A DNA stretch of 64,000 bases from Rhizobiaceae bacterium (GCA_028279875.1 JANQMU010000015.1:120158-184157); one strand, 5' to 3'; positions 18,445-28,399 are shown, numbered from the stretch's first letter. The notes: generated from the letters alone by a model not told the origin. Numbers and translations: made by a program.

Positions 18445-19710
18445 TTATGACCCAACGAACAGCCGGATGATCAGCGCGTTGGCAAGATCGACAAAGAAGG
18501 CCGATACCATCGGCAGCACGATGAAGGCGAGCGGGGCGGGGCCGTAGCGTTTTGTCACCGACGACATATTGGCGATGGCCGTCGGTGTCGCGCCCAGGGT
18601 AAACCCTGCAAATCCGGCGCTCAGGACCGCCGCCGTATAGTCCTTTCCCATCAGGCGAAAAAACAGAAAGACGATGAAGAGAGCCGTGCCGACGACCTGA
18701 AACGCCAGAACGCCCAGAAGCGGGCCGCCCAGCCCCTGAAGTGTCCAGAGCTGCATGCTCATCAGCGACATGGCCAGGAAGATGGACAGACAATAGTCGG
18801 AGATGATCGCCATGGCCCGGGTTCGCGACGGCCACGGCAGTCCCGGAAAGATCACCGGGATGGTGTTGGACATCACGATCGCGACCAGCAGGCAGGAGAC
18901 GAACAGCGGCAGTTTCAGTCCGCTGGCCAAAATCGCTTCATTGGCGGCGTAACCCAGAATAATCGCGATATTGATCGTCAGAAGCGAGCGCATGATGCTG
19001 ATATGATTGACCTTCGTCTCCTCAGCGCCTTCCTTCTTGAAGGGTACCCCGACGATCGGCCCTTCGGACGGCGCGCTTTCAAGCCGGTGGCGGTCAATCA
19101 GATATTTGGCGATCGGCCCGCCCATCAGGGCGGCGCATACAAGGCCAAGCGTTGCCGCGGCGATACCGATTTCATCGGCGGACCCGAAGCCCGTCATGGT
19201 CTCGATCGTCGGTCCCCAGGCGATGGCCGTGCCGTGTCCGCCGATGAGCGACGCCGAACCGAGCAGGACGCTGACCTGCTCGGGCAGGCCGAAGAGCCGG
19301 GTTCCCAGCAGCCCGATCAGGTTCTGAAAGACAATGAAGGCAACCGTGATCGCCAGCAGTATGGCCAGCATCCGGCCGCCGGCAACAAGATCCCTGAGCC
19401 GTGCATTCAGCCCGATGGTCGTGAAGAAAATCACCAGCAGTCGATCGCGTGTCGACAGGTCAAAGGTGATTTCAAGATCAAGCCAGGAATAGAGCGCCCA
19501 TGTGATGAGCGCTGCGGCGAGGCCGCCGGAAACGGGCTCGGGAATATTGTAGTTCTGCAGCAGCGCGAGGTTTCTGGTCAAAAACGCACCGAGGAAAAAG
19601 ACGATGATCCCGATGGTGACGGCGATGAAATCCGAAACCATCAGCGTTTGTGCAGCATCGGTGTCCACGTCGGGTTTTCCTGCGGTGACTTCGCGTGTCG
19701 GTCGAAACAA
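18445..19710 (-). CDS. gltS: Sodium/glutamate symporter (GltS family)
   Basis: IPEPVSGGLAAALITWALY, GGHGTAIAWGP, GFAGFTLGATPTAIANM motifs; multi-TM. Confidence 0.88.
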   Translation of the reverse strand: MFRPTREVTAGKPDVDTDAAQTLMVSDFIAVTIGIIVFFLGAFLTRNLALLQNYNIPEPVSGGLAAALITWALYSWLDLEITFDLSTRDRLLVIFFTTIGLNARLRDLVAGGRMLAILLAITVAFIVFQNLIGLLGTRLFGLPEQVSVLLGSASLIGGHGTAIAWGPTIETMTGFGSADEIGIAAATLGLVCAALMGGPIAKYLIDRHRLESAPSEGPIVGVPFKKEGAEETKVNHISIMRSLLTINIAIILGYAANEAILASGLKLPLFVSCLLVAIVMSNTIPVIFPGLPWPSRTRAMAIISDYCLSIFLAMSLMSMQLWTLQGLGGPLLGVLAFQVVGTALFIVFLFFRLMGKDYTAAVLSAGFAGFTLGATPTAIANMSSVTKRYGPAPLAFIVLPMVSAFFVDLANALIIRLFVGS

Positions 19711-19803
19711 GCAGATATGATAATCCGTGGCAAGCAGTGAACCGTACGGCTTTGTCGCCCGATGCGCATCCGGTCATCGCCGGGCCCTTCGGGCTGGTCC
19801 GTT

Positions 19804-21054
19804 TCAGCTCCGATGCCCGGCTTCGAGGGCTGTTGCGGACCGCCGCATCAGCGCGGCCAGCCAGACGATCGCCGCCAGGCCAAAAACCGCAGCACATCCG
19901 GCGGCAGCGATCGATGTGGTGTAACCGCCCAATTGCCAGAGCGCGGCGCCGAGGAACGGGGCAATCGCAAATGCCGCCAGACCGGGCATGGCGAGCAGCC
20001 CCGAAATGCCGCCGAAACCGGTTCGTCCCAAGGACTCGGCGATGATGACGGGTTTGAGGATGTTGGTGACACCATAGGTGGCGCCCTGCATTGCGGCGAA
20101 GGCAAAAGCCAGCAGCGGCGAGGCGCCGGCCACAAACAGCACAGCGGCGGCCAGGCTGAGACCGGCAAAGGCGACAACACTCAAAGTGGCGGCACTGACC
20201 CGATGATCAAAACGCATCATCACCAGCCGTCCGGCGACCTGTGACGGGCCGATCAGTGACGCGACCGAAACGGCAGCGGTTTGGGTCAATCCGCGATCGA
20301 CGAGAATTGGCACGATGTGATTGAGCAACATCCCGTGATTCAATGCGATCAGGGCAAAGGCAATCGCCACCAGCCAGAACTCCCGGCGGCGGATGGCGGC
20401 GCTGACCGCCGCGCGATGGGTCGCGCGGGCAGGGGCGATATGCGCCGTTTCGCCGCTTCGCTGCAGCAGGCTCGCCCCGGCGATGAGCAACGGTGCGCCG
20501 AGACAGGCGACGCCGATGGCGAACACGATCACGGCCCCCCGCCATCCGAGGGTCGCTGAAAGCCAGGCGCCGAGGGGAAAGGCAATCGTTGAGGCAAAAC
20601 CGGCGCAAAGCGTGATGCGGGTGATTGCGGCGCGGGCGGACGGGCCCATGGTACGCGTCACAAATGCGAAACAGGGTTCGTAGAGACTGCCGGCATGGGC
20701 AAGGCCGATCAGCGCCCAGAGCGCCAGGAACACCCATTGGTTTTCAACTGTGGCCAAGAGCGCCAGGGCCGCCGCGCCGAACAGCGCGCTGCCGCCCAGC
20801 AGGGCGCGGCCGCCGCCGGCATCGACAATCCTGCCGGCAAGCGGTGATGCGACCGCCGCCACCAGCAACGCAATAGTGAAGCCGAACGCCAGATCCGTCT
20901 TGCTCCAGCCGAGATCCGTCTCCCAACTCAAAAGCAATGCGGCAAAGCTGTAAAACAGCCCTGCCCAGACGATCATCTGACCGGCCGCCAGAAGCCATAC
21001 CGCATGGCGCTGACGCCTGTGGTCCGTCGCGGCCGAAACCGGTGGTGAATTCAT
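19804..21054 (-). CDS. MFS transporter
   Basis: Multi-TM ORF; start ATG at 21054 (MNSPPVSAATDHRR...VWLLAAGQMIVWAGLFYSFAALLL). Confidence 0.85.
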   Translation of the reverse strand: MNSPPVSAATDHRRQRHAVWLLAAGQMIVWAGLFYSFAALLLSWETDLGWSKTDLAFGFTIALLVAAVASPLAGRIVDAGGGRALLGGSALFGAAALALLATVENQWVFLALWALIGLAHAGSLYEPCFAFVTRTMGPSARAAITRITLCAGFASTIAFPLGAWLSATLGWRGAVIVFAIGVACLGAPLLIAGASLLQRSGETAHIAPARATHRAAVSAAIRRREFWLVAIAFALIALNHGMLLNHIVPILVDRGLTQTAAVSVASLIGPSQVAGRLVMMRFDHRVSAATLSVVAFAGLSLAAAVLFVAGASPLLAFAFAAMQGATYGVTNILKPVIIAESLGRTGFGGISGLLAMPGLAAFAIAPFLGAALWQLGGYTTSIAAAGCAAVFGLAAIVWLAALMRRSATALEAGHRS

Positions 21055-21064
21055 GCGCGCATGT

Positions 21065-22096
21065 TTACCACAAAAGCTGAAACGCGATACCGGCAAGCAC
21101 GGCGCCGCAGAAGCCGAGGCTGAGATAAGCGGCAAACACACCACCGCGCACCAGCGACCAGACGGCAGTCATCGCTGGGATGGAGCTGACGGCGCCCGCC
21201 GTCATGAAGGCCATGGCGGCGCCCGGCGTCATGCCTTGCGAGACGAGACCGGCAAGCAGGGGCGGCGCGACATAGCCGTTCAGATAGGCGGGCATGCCAA
21301 TCGCCGCCGCCAAGGCAATCGGCCCGACCCCTTCGCCGCCGACGATGGAGGCGATCAGCGAGGCCGGAACATAGGTGACCAGGACCGCCTCCAGAACATA
21401 GGCAAGCGCCAGCCATTTGATCAGGAACAGCGCGTTCTCCGAAAAGGCGGTCCGGAAGGTCTCCCGGCGGTCCGTCTCCCCCCAGAAGCGCCAGACCGGC
21501 CGGCCATCAAACGGTGACGGGCCGCATCCGCATCGGCTGGTCCCGGACTGCCGGAGCGGATCTGAAAACAGGCCCATGGCCAGCAGCGTCTTGATGGCGA
21601 AGCCTCCCAAAAGCCCCAGCGAGACGGCGGCAACGGCTTTTCCGATCGCGAAAGACCAGCCCAGAGCGCCGGCGGTGATGAATAGTGTCGGCGGGTCGAT
21701 CAGCGGCGAGGACAGCCAGAAGGCCATAACCGCCGACAGCGGTGCGCCAAGCGCCAGAAGCCCGGCGATAAAGGGAATCACTTCACAGGAGCAAAACGGC
21801 GCCAGGCCTCCGAGCAGCGCCGCCAGGACGATCATACGCCTTTCGCGACCTTGAAAGGCAGCGGCGACATAGGCCTCCGCGCCGGCGGCCTTCAGCCAAG
21901 CGATCATGATCACGGCGATTGCGATATAGGGCAGGGTGCCGATAAAGGCTCTGAGCGCGAATTCAATGAAATCGGCAGCGTTTTGCGGGTCGACAATCGC
22001 GACAGCCAGAGGAACCGCAACGACAATGGTCCAGGGCGTTGTCAGCCACGGTCGAATTGGCCTTGACGGCCAGGCGGATTGCGAGAAATCAGACAT
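21065..22096 (-). CDS. Permease (ArsP/DUF318-like), CSC-motif
   Basis: GGLAPFCSCEVIPFIAGLLALGAPLSAVMAFWLSSPLIDPPTL; start MSDFSQS at 22096. Confidence 0.8.
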   Translation of the reverse strand: MSDFSQSAWPSRPIRPWLTTPWTIVVAVPLAVAIVDPQNAADFIEFALRAFIGTLPYIAIAVIMIAWLKAAGAEAYVAAAFQGRERRMIVLAALLGGLAPFCSCEVIPFIAGLLALGAPLSAVMAFWLSSPLIDPPTLFITAGALGWSFAIGKAVAAVSLGLLGGFAIKTLLAMGLFSDPLRQSGTSRCGCGPSPFDGRPVWRFWGETDRRETFRTAFSENALFLIKWLALAYVLEAVLVTYVPASLIASIVGGEGVGPIALAAAIGMPAYLNGYVAPPLLAGLVSQGMTPGAAMAFMTAGAVSSIPAMTAVWSLVRGGVFAAYLSLGFCGAVLAGIAFQLLW

Positions 22097-22154
22097 GAAA
22101 CATCCAATCGCGTTAGCGCCAGACGACGGCACGGGCATTCTTATAAAACCATAA

Positions 22155-22170
22155 ATCTAGTTATATAGAT
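22155..22170. promoter_or_regulatory. Candidate operator upstream of the permease gene
   Basis: ATCTA-GTTATA-TAGAT inverted repeat in an AT-rich intergenic patch. Confidence 0.35.
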
Positions 22171-22182
22171 GTAATGGATGTG

Positions 22183-23460
22183 TCAATGCGCGTTTTCCAC
22201 GGGGCGCGGGCGTGTTTCCGGCAGGCGCAGCACGGCCAGCAGCGAAATCACCGCGAAAACCAGGATCAGGTAGACGGGCGAGAAATCATTGCCTGTCCGC
22301 TCGACGAGATAGGTGGCGGTGAGCGGCGTCATGCCGCCAAAAATCCCGTAGGCGATGCCGTTTCCGATTGACAGAACGCTGCATCGTAGCCGTGTCGGCA
22401 GCGCTTCCGCCATCATCAGACTGTAAACGGGGTAGCCGCACGCCAGGATCACGCCGAACAGACACTGGCCGATCAGGATCATGGCGAAATCATCATGGTG
22501 CATCATCCACCACAGCGGCCAACTGAACACGATCAGTCCCATGGCCGCCATGATCGCCAGCGGTTTGCGGCCGATCCTGTCCGCCATGTATCCGGCCAGC
22601 GGAAACAGCGCAATAGTCACCAACTGTCCGGCGGTATTGATATCGAGCGCCTTTGCGATTGACAAATTCATGTGTAACTCCAGATCGGACGCCGAATAGA
22701 TAAAAGCGACATAGAACGCGACGCCGCCAACCAGAATGAGGGAAATATAACAGACGAGGGCGCGCCAGCCGCTTTGCAGCGCTTCCAGTAACGGCAATAG
22801 CGGTTCCGGCCCGGCTTCAGCCATGGACGGGCTTTCGTCGAGGCCATGCCGCAGCCAGTAGCCCAACACGGTGATGACCGCACTGAGAAGGAAGGGGATG
22901 CGCCAACCCCAATCCTGCATCTGGGTTTCGGTCAGAAACGTCGCTGCAAGGGCGCCGATGGCGGAACCGGTCACGATACCGGAAAGCTCACCCACCATGG
23001 ACCAGCTGGAGATGAAACCGCGACGGTGTCTGGGCGCGTGTTCCAGGAGAAAGACCGTCGATATCGTATATTCGCCGGCGACGCTGAATCCCTGCAGGAG
23101 GCGCAGGGCAATAAGGATCACCGGAGCCGCGACACCGATGGTATGATAACTCGGCAATAGGCCGATGCAGAAAGTGGCGCCCCCCATGACCGCCACGGAA
23201 AACAGCATGACCGGCCTGCGCCCGTATGCGTCGGCCAGGCGTCCGAGGATCAGACCGCCGAGAGGACGCGCGCCATATCCGACCGCGAAGACGCCGAAGG
23301 CGGACAGCAGCGACGCCAGAGGATCGTCGGACGGGAAGAACTGTTTGCCGATGGCCGCCGCGAAGAATCCGTAAACGGCAAAATCGTACCATTCAAGAAA
23401 ATTGCCCGCGCCTGCGGCAAGGATCTTGGCTCTGATCGACTGTGTTGGCGCTCGCGTCAA
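22183..23460 (-). CDS. MFS transporter, metabolite:H+ symporter (MHS) type
   Basis: GNFLEWYDFAVYGFFAAAIGKQFFPSDDPLASLLSAFGVFAVGYGARPLGGLILGRLADAYGRRPVM. Confidence 0.88.
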   Translation of the reverse strand: MTRAPTQSIRAKILAAGAGNFLEWYDFAVYGFFAAAIGKQFFPSDDPLASLLSAFGVFAVGYGARPLGGLILGRLADAYGRRPVMLFSVAVMGGATFCIGLLPSYHTIGVAAPVILIALRLLQGFSVAGEYTISTVFLLEHAPRHRRGFISSWSMVGELSGIVTGSAIGALAATFLTETQMQDWGWRIPFLLSAVITVLGYWLRHGLDESPSMAEAGPEPLLPLLEALQSGWRALVCYISLILVGGVAFYVAFIYSASDLELHMNLSIAKALDINTAGQLVTIALFPLAGYMADRIGRKPLAIMAAMGLIVFSWPLWWMMHHDDFAMILIGQCLFGVILACGYPVYSLMMAEALPTRLRCSVLSIGNGIAYGIFGGMTPLTATYLVERTGNDFSPVYLILVFAVISLLAVLRLPETRPRPVENAH

Positions 23461-23554
23461 ACCCAGATCCCATCACCGCCGAAACGTGAATGCGAGTCAG
23501 TTGATTCTCGCCCATGCTACAGGTTGCAGTCGGCAATTTCACCCGGTGCATAAG

Positions 23555-24247
23555 TTAAAGGGTCACCACAGCCTTGCCATTCGCACGATCATAATGCGCC
23601 ATGAAGTCATTGAATTTTTCGCCCTGCACAGCGATATGCCCCTGCAGTTCGGCTTGCGCCCGGGCGGCGTCGCCGCGCTCCAGAGCGGCAAGGATTCTGC
23701 GATGTTCCGCCATCGACTGGGCCATGCGTCCCCGCACGCGCAACTGCATGCGGCGGAACGGCTGAAGCCGCTTTTGCAACCGCCGGGCCTCGGAGGCCAG
23801 AAAACCGTTGCCGCTGGCGACATAGAGCAGGGTGTGAAACCGCTCGTTTTCCCGGTAATAGCTGTCGGCATCGCCGGTCTCAAGCGCCGCCTCACAGGCC
23901 GCGGCGGCGTTCTTCAAGGCCGTGAGATCGTCGTCGGTGAGGCGCCGGGCGGCAAGCCGGCCGCACATGCCTTCCAGTTCGGCCATGACCTCGAACATCT
24001 GCACCAGTTCGACGATGCCCGGGTGGCGCACATAGGCGCCGCGCCGCGGAATCAGTTCGAGCAGGCCGGATGCGGCGAGCATCTGCAGGGCTTCGCGCAA
24101 GGGCGTGCGCGACACGGCAAATCGCCGGGAAAGTCGCGTTTCGTCCAGCCGGTCGCCGTCGGAGAATTCACCGGTGATGATCAGGTGCTCCAGGGTCTCG
24201 CGAATATGGTCCGCGCGGCGCTGGACTTTCGGCGCGTCATCGTCCAT
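23555..24247 (-). CDS. GntR family (FCD subfamily) transcriptional regulator
   Basis: HIRETLEHLIITGEFSDGDRLDETRLSRRFAVSRTPLREALQMLAASGLLELIPRRGAYV. Confidence 0.9.
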   Translation of the reverse strand: MDDDAPKVQRRADHIRETLEHLIITGEFSDGDRLDETRLSRRFAVSRTPLREALQMLAASGLLELIPRRGAYVRHPGIVELVQMFEVMAELEGMCGRLAARRLTDDDLTALKNAAAACEAALETGDADSYYRENERFHTLLYVASGNGFLASEARRLQKRLQPFRRMQLRVRGRMAQSMAEHRRILAALERGDAARAQAELQGHIAVQGEKFNDFMAHYDRANGKAVVTL

Positions 24248-24273
24248 CGGCCAACAATATCCAAAGCCGAGAA

Positions 24274-24287
24274 TTTTGTATACAAAA
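24274..24287. promoter_or_regulatory. GntR operator between gntR and malonyl-CoA decarboxylase
   Basis: Perfect 14-bp palindrome TTTTGTATACAAAA; TTGACA at 24291-24296 immediately after. Confidence 0.7.
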
Positions 24288-24379
24288 GAGTTGACATCGC
24301 ATGCAAACAGACGGACCTATTGTCAACAATCAACGTCGAAGCCGGGCGACGCGCCCGGCGGGCCTGAAACAGGCAGGTT

Positions 24380-25741
24380 TTGGTGCAAAGGAGCAAGACG
24401 GTGACCCGGTCGCGATTTCTGACCGACATACTGGGGACGATTTTCGAGCGCCGATATTCGGCAATGGCCGCGTCAGACAAACGGCCCATCGAGGAAATGT
24501 GCGGAGCGCTTCTGACCAGCACGGGAGAGGTGTCCGGCCTCAAGCTCGCATCCGCGATTCTGGCGCGATACGGTCGCCTGGCGGAGGATCAAAAACAGTC
24601 ATTCTTCCGCTACCTCACCGAGGAACTGGATGTCGATACGGAGGCGATCGAGGCGTGCGCCCGGGCCTATGGCGAGACCAGAACGCCCGAGCATCTGGAA
24701 CAACTGACCCGGGCTTCGGAACCGCGCCGGCAGGAACTCTTGCGGCGGCTCAATCAGGTGCCGGGCGCCACGCCGCAACTGGTCGCCATGCGTCTCGATC
24801 TGCTGGAGTGCCTGCCGCAGCATCCGGCCTTCGGACGCACCGATCTGGATTTTGTCCACCTCTTTTCATCCTGGTTCAACCGGGGTTTTCTGGTGCTGCG
24901 CCGCATCGACTGGGACACACCGGCCAACATTCTCGAAAAAATCATCCAGTATGAGGCGGTGCATGCCATCGATGACTGGGATGATCTGCGGCGGCGGATC
25001 GAACCGGATGATCGTCATTGCTTTGCCTATTTCCATCCGGTGATGCCCGATGAGCCGCTGATATTCGTCGAGGTCGCCCTCTCCAAAGGCGTGCCGCAAT
25101 CCGTGCAGCAGGTGCTTGCCGAGGATCGCGAACATCTGGCAGAGACGCAGGCCGATACCGCCGTTTTCTATTCCATATCGAATTGCCAGCGCGGATTGAG
25201 CGGAATCTCGTTCGGCAATTCGCTGATCAAGCAGGTGGTCGAGGACCTCTCCCGCGATCTGCCGCATCTCAAATCCTTCGTGACCCTGTCGCCCGTGCCG
25301 GGTTTCGCTCGCTGGCTGGGGATGCTCCGTAACAAACAAGGCGATGAGGACGCTGGCGACATCCTGGATGCGGCCGTGCTGGCGGCGAAGACCGGTGAAC
25401 TGGCCGCGCTTGACGATTTCGGTGCCGAACTGCGGTATCGGGCGGCCCATTATCTCGTCGACGAAAAACGGCAGGATGGTCTGCCGTTCGATCCGGTTGC
25501 CCGGTTCCACCTTGGCAATGGTGCACTGGTTCACGACGTCCATGCGAAGGCCGATATCTCAGTGAACGGCCTCGAACAATCCTGCGGTGTCATGGTCAAC
25601 TACCTCTACGATCTCGCCCGGGTCGAGCAGAACCACGAGGAGTTCACCGACAACCGGACCGTCGTCCAGTCGCGCGGCATTCAGTCCCTGCTGCGCGGCG
25701 GATTGCCGGAGCGAAAGCCGCGCAAGGCCGTCACCGGCTGA
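24380..25741 (+). CDS. Malonyl-CoA decarboxylase
   Basis: MCD family pattern: LHRRIDWDTPA-type region VLRRIDWDTPANILEKIIQYEAVHAIDDWDDLRRRI; CFAYFHPVMPDEPLIFVEVAL; FYSISNCQRGLSGISFGNSLIKQVVE. Confidence 0.95.
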   Translation: MVQRSKTVTRSRFLTDILGTIFERRYSAMAASDKRPIEEMCGALLTSTGEVSGLKLASAILARYGRLAEDQKQSFFRYLTEELDVDTEAIEACARAYGETRTPEHLEQLTRASEPRRQELLRRLNQVPGATPQLVAMRLDLLECLPQHPAFGRTDLDFVHLFSSWFNRGFLVLRRIDWDTPANILEKIIQYEAVHAIDDWDDLRRRIEPDDRHCFAYFHPVMPDEPLIFVEVALSKGVPQSVQQVLAEDREHLAETQADTAVFYSISNCQRGLSGISFGNSLIKQVVEDLSRDLPHLKSFVTLSPVPGFARWLGMLRNKQGDEDAGDILDAAVLAAKTGELAALDDFGAELRYRAAHYLVDEKRQDGLPFDPVARFHLGNGALVHDVHAKADISVNGLEQSCGVMVNYLYDLARVEQNHEEFTDNRTVVQSRGIQSLLRGGLPERKPRKAVTG

Positions 25742-25773
25742 CACCGTTGCCAAAAGCGAGAATGAAAGCAAAG

Positions 25774-26436
25774 CTACGGCCCGGTCTTGCGATAGGCCTG
25801 CCAGGGTTCGATCCGGTAGGTCCAGGGCAGGTTTTCATGCCGCCAGCCTTCGATGGTGCGGTGCCCGCTGGCATCGGTGCCGCCTTCGAATCCGTCCACC
25901 ACGTTCCAGACCCGCGTGAAGCCCGCTGCCGCCAGGAGATCGACCGAGCGTTTCGACCGGCTGCCGGACCGGCAGATCAGGATGATGGTCGACGCTTTCG
26001 TGCCGCCGGCCTCCGTCACGAATTCCTCGACCTGTGAAACAAATTGTTGGTTTCGCACGAAGCCGTATTGTCCGAAATTGGCATTCAAGACGTCGCCGAG
26101 CCGGGCGAAGGGAATGTTGCGGTCGATGGCCACAGGATGACCGACCAGCCCGAACTCCGCCGTGGTTCGCACATCGATGAACAGGATCGAGGGATCCTGT
26201 GTGACGGCCCGGTGGGCCTCGATTGAGGTCAGGTACAGGCCGAGTATGGTTTGCCGGTGCTTTGCCAGGCCCGCCGGGTCGACGGAGGAAACAAGGTCTG
26301 ATGCCCGTGTCTGTGCTGCGGCAGCAAGCATTGCCAGGCCAAAGGCGATGACAATCCGGTGAACATGGCCGAAACCGGTCCTTGTCGAACGTCTCCGCAT
26401 TGACTTCCGTCCCTCCCGGATCAGATTGATGCACAC
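25774..26436 (-). CDS. Exported rhodanese-like domain protein
   Basis: Signal-peptide-like N-terminus; FIDVRTTAEFGLVGHPV; active loop ICRSGSRS; GFTRVWNVVDGFEGG. Confidence 0.85.
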   Translation of the reverse strand: MCINLIREGRKSMRRRSTRTGFGHVHRIVIAFGLAMLAAAAQTRASDLVSSVDPAGLAKHRQTILGLYLTSIEAHRAVTQDPSILFIDVRTTAEFGLVGHPVAIDRNIPFARLGDVLNANFGQYGFVRNQQFVSQVEEFVTEAGGTKASTIILICRSGSRSKRSVDLLAAAGFTRVWNVVDGFEGGTDASGHRTIEGWRHENLPWTYRIEPWQAYRKTGP

Positions 26437-26543
26437 AGCCTAAGGCCGCCGCGCCCGGCTGCGAAGTCACATTGATGCGAGCGGAATACGGAAACCGACA
26501 GACGCACGCATCAGGTTTGAATGGAACCCAGGGGAGTTTTAAG

Positions 26544-27053
26544 ATGATCGACACGGCAATTGGATCACGGGCGATCCCGGCAATCGTCGTAGCATTTCTG
26601 CTGTCCATGGTGTTGATGCCTCAGCCCGCGACAGCGGAGGTAACCGCACGCCAGGGTTGGGTGATCATTCCGACCGGGCATGATTATCCGACGCTTGCCG
26701 ATCGGGTTCTGGCGGCCGCGAAGCAGCACAAGATCGGCGTCGTCAGCCAGGCCTCGGCAACCGTCGGCGCCAAGGCGGTCCTCGACAAGACCATACCCGG
26801 CAACATGGTGATCGGGCTCTATCACCCGCGCTTCGCGGTGCCGATGCTTGAGGCCAGCGTCGCGGCGGGCATCGAGGCGCCTATCCGGGTCTATGTGACG
26901 GAAAACACGGACGGCTCGGCCACCCTGTCGTACAAAGTCCCGAGCTACGTCTTTGCGCCCTATATGAACGAGGGTGGTGAGGCGCTGGCGGCACTGGCGG
27001 CCGAACTGGATATCTTGTTTGCCGCGCTCGCGGCGGATGCCGCGGCGCAGTAG
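26544..27053 (+). CDS. Exported DUF302-like protein
   Basis: ATG at 26544 after GGGGAG; signal peptide; DUF302-like core (DYPTLADRVLAAAKQHKIGVV, VIGLYHPRFAVPMLEAS). Confidence 0.75.
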   Translation: MIDTAIGSRAIPAIVVAFLLSMVLMPQPATAEVTARQGWVIIPTGHDYPTLADRVLAAAKQHKIGVVSQASATVGAKAVLDKTIPGNMVIGLYHPRFAVPMLEASVAAGIEAPIRVYVTENTDGSATLSYKVPSYVFAPYMNEGGEALAALAAELDILFAALAADAAAQ

Positions 27054-27061
27054 CGCACACA

Positions 27062-28339
27062 TCATTTGACGCGGACCGTTGCGCCATCCGCGATGGTCTG
27101 CGGCAGCGCGTTCAGCGCCTCAATCGAAAAGCCGGCGATTGTCTTGTATTTCGCCGCATGGTCGGCCAGTTCGCCTGGCCGGGTCACATCGTCGATGTGT
27201 TCGAACGATCCGCCGCAACGATCCTCGATCATCTGCAGGACGGCATCCGGGCCGCTGCCGCGATTGGTCAGCACAATCCGCGTCGTTACCGGTCGCATCT
27301 CGTCCTCATAGGCCTCCAGGGCCGGCGGCGCGATGCCGTGTTCGATCAGGCTTGCGCCGAGCTTTCTGGCATCGACAATCGCCTGGCTGGCGCCGTTGGA
27401 TCCCACCGGATAGGTGGGATGCGCGGCATCACCGATGAGCGTCGCCCGGCCATCGGTCCATCGGTCGATTGGATCGCGATCAACCATTGGATATTCATAG
27501 ACCTTGTCGGCACCGGTGATCAGGGCCGGGGCGTCGATCCAGTCGAATTGCCAGTCTTTGAATGCCGGCAGGAAATCGTTCCAGTCGGCCTCTCTGTTCC
27601 AATCCTCCTTGTTCCAGCCCGCATGCGGATCGTAGGTCAGTTCGGCGATCCAGTTGATCGTGGCAAGGCCGGTCTCCGGATCCGGCGCCGAGATCGGATA
27701 AGCAACCAGCCGCTGGGTCGCATGGCCGATGAGCGCCATCGATGCCCCTGTTCTGAAAGGCGGCGCCTGGGTGGTGGCGCGCCACAGAACCGCGCCGCCC
27801 CAGACCGGCGGCCCCTCACCAGGGACGATTTGCGCGCGAATGGCCGAATGAATGCCGTCGGCACCAACAAGAAGGCGCCCCGTTTCCGTTCGCTTTTTGC
27901 CATCTGTGGTCGATACGAGATTAAGGCGAACCGCATCCCCGTCGTTTTCGAAACCCAACACGCGCCATCCGGGCAGGACGCAGTGCGCGCCGGCACGGTC
28001 GATCAGGGTCCGGTGCAGGAGCATCTGCAGAGCGCCGCGATGGATGGAATATTGCGGCCAACGGTAGCCCGCCAAGCGGCCGCGCGGCTCGGTCCAGATC
28101 TCCAGTCCCTTCTTGCTGAACATGCCATATTCGCGGGTCTCGACACCGATCTTCGCCAAGTCATCGGCAAGACCGAGATCGAACAGCTCGCGCACCGCAT
28201 TGGGCTGCAGATTGATCCCGACGCCGAGCGGCTTGAGAGCCTTCACGGATTCGAAGACCCTGAAGGGAACACCGATCTGGTGGCACGTCAGCGCAAGACT
28301 GAGCCCGGCAATGCCGGCACCGGCGATAAGAACTGTCAT
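27062..28339 (-). CDS. FAD-dependent monooxygenase (PHBH/PhzS-like flavoprotein hydroxylase)
   Basis: MTVLIAGAGIAGLSLALTCHQIG; VGADGIHSAIRAQ; GRATLIGDAAHPTYPVGSNGASQAI. Confidence 0.9.
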   Translation of the reverse strand: MTVLIAGAGIAGLSLALTCHQIGVPFRVFESVKALKPLGVGINLQPNAVRELFDLGLADDLAKIGVETREYGMFSKKGLEIWTEPRGRLAGYRWPQYSIHRGALQMLLHRTLIDRAGAHCVLPGWRVLGFENDGDAVRLNLVSTTDGKKRTETGRLLVGADGIHSAIRAQIVPGEGPPVWGGAVLWRATTQAPPFRTGASMALIGHATQRLVAYPISAPDPETGLATINWIAELTYDPHAGWNKEDWNREADWNDFLPAFKDWQFDWIDAPALITGADKVYEYPMVDRDPIDRWTDGRATLIGDAAHPTYPVGSNGASQAIVDARKLGASLIEHGIAPPALEAYEDEMRPVTTRIVLTNRGSGPDAVLQMIEDRCGGSFEHIDDVTRPGELADHAAKYKTIAGFSIEALNALPQTIADGATVRVK

Positions 28340-28360
28340 GACGGCACTCCCGGGCTGTTT

Positions 28361-28399
28361 CCTTTGATATTCGTTTATGTCATAAACGAATATCAAAGG
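28361..28399. promoter_or_regulatory. 39-bp palindrome (putative MarR operator)
   Basis: CCTTTGATATTCGTTTATG-T-CATAAACGAATATCAAAGG: 19-bp perfect arms around a single central T. Confidence 0.85.
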
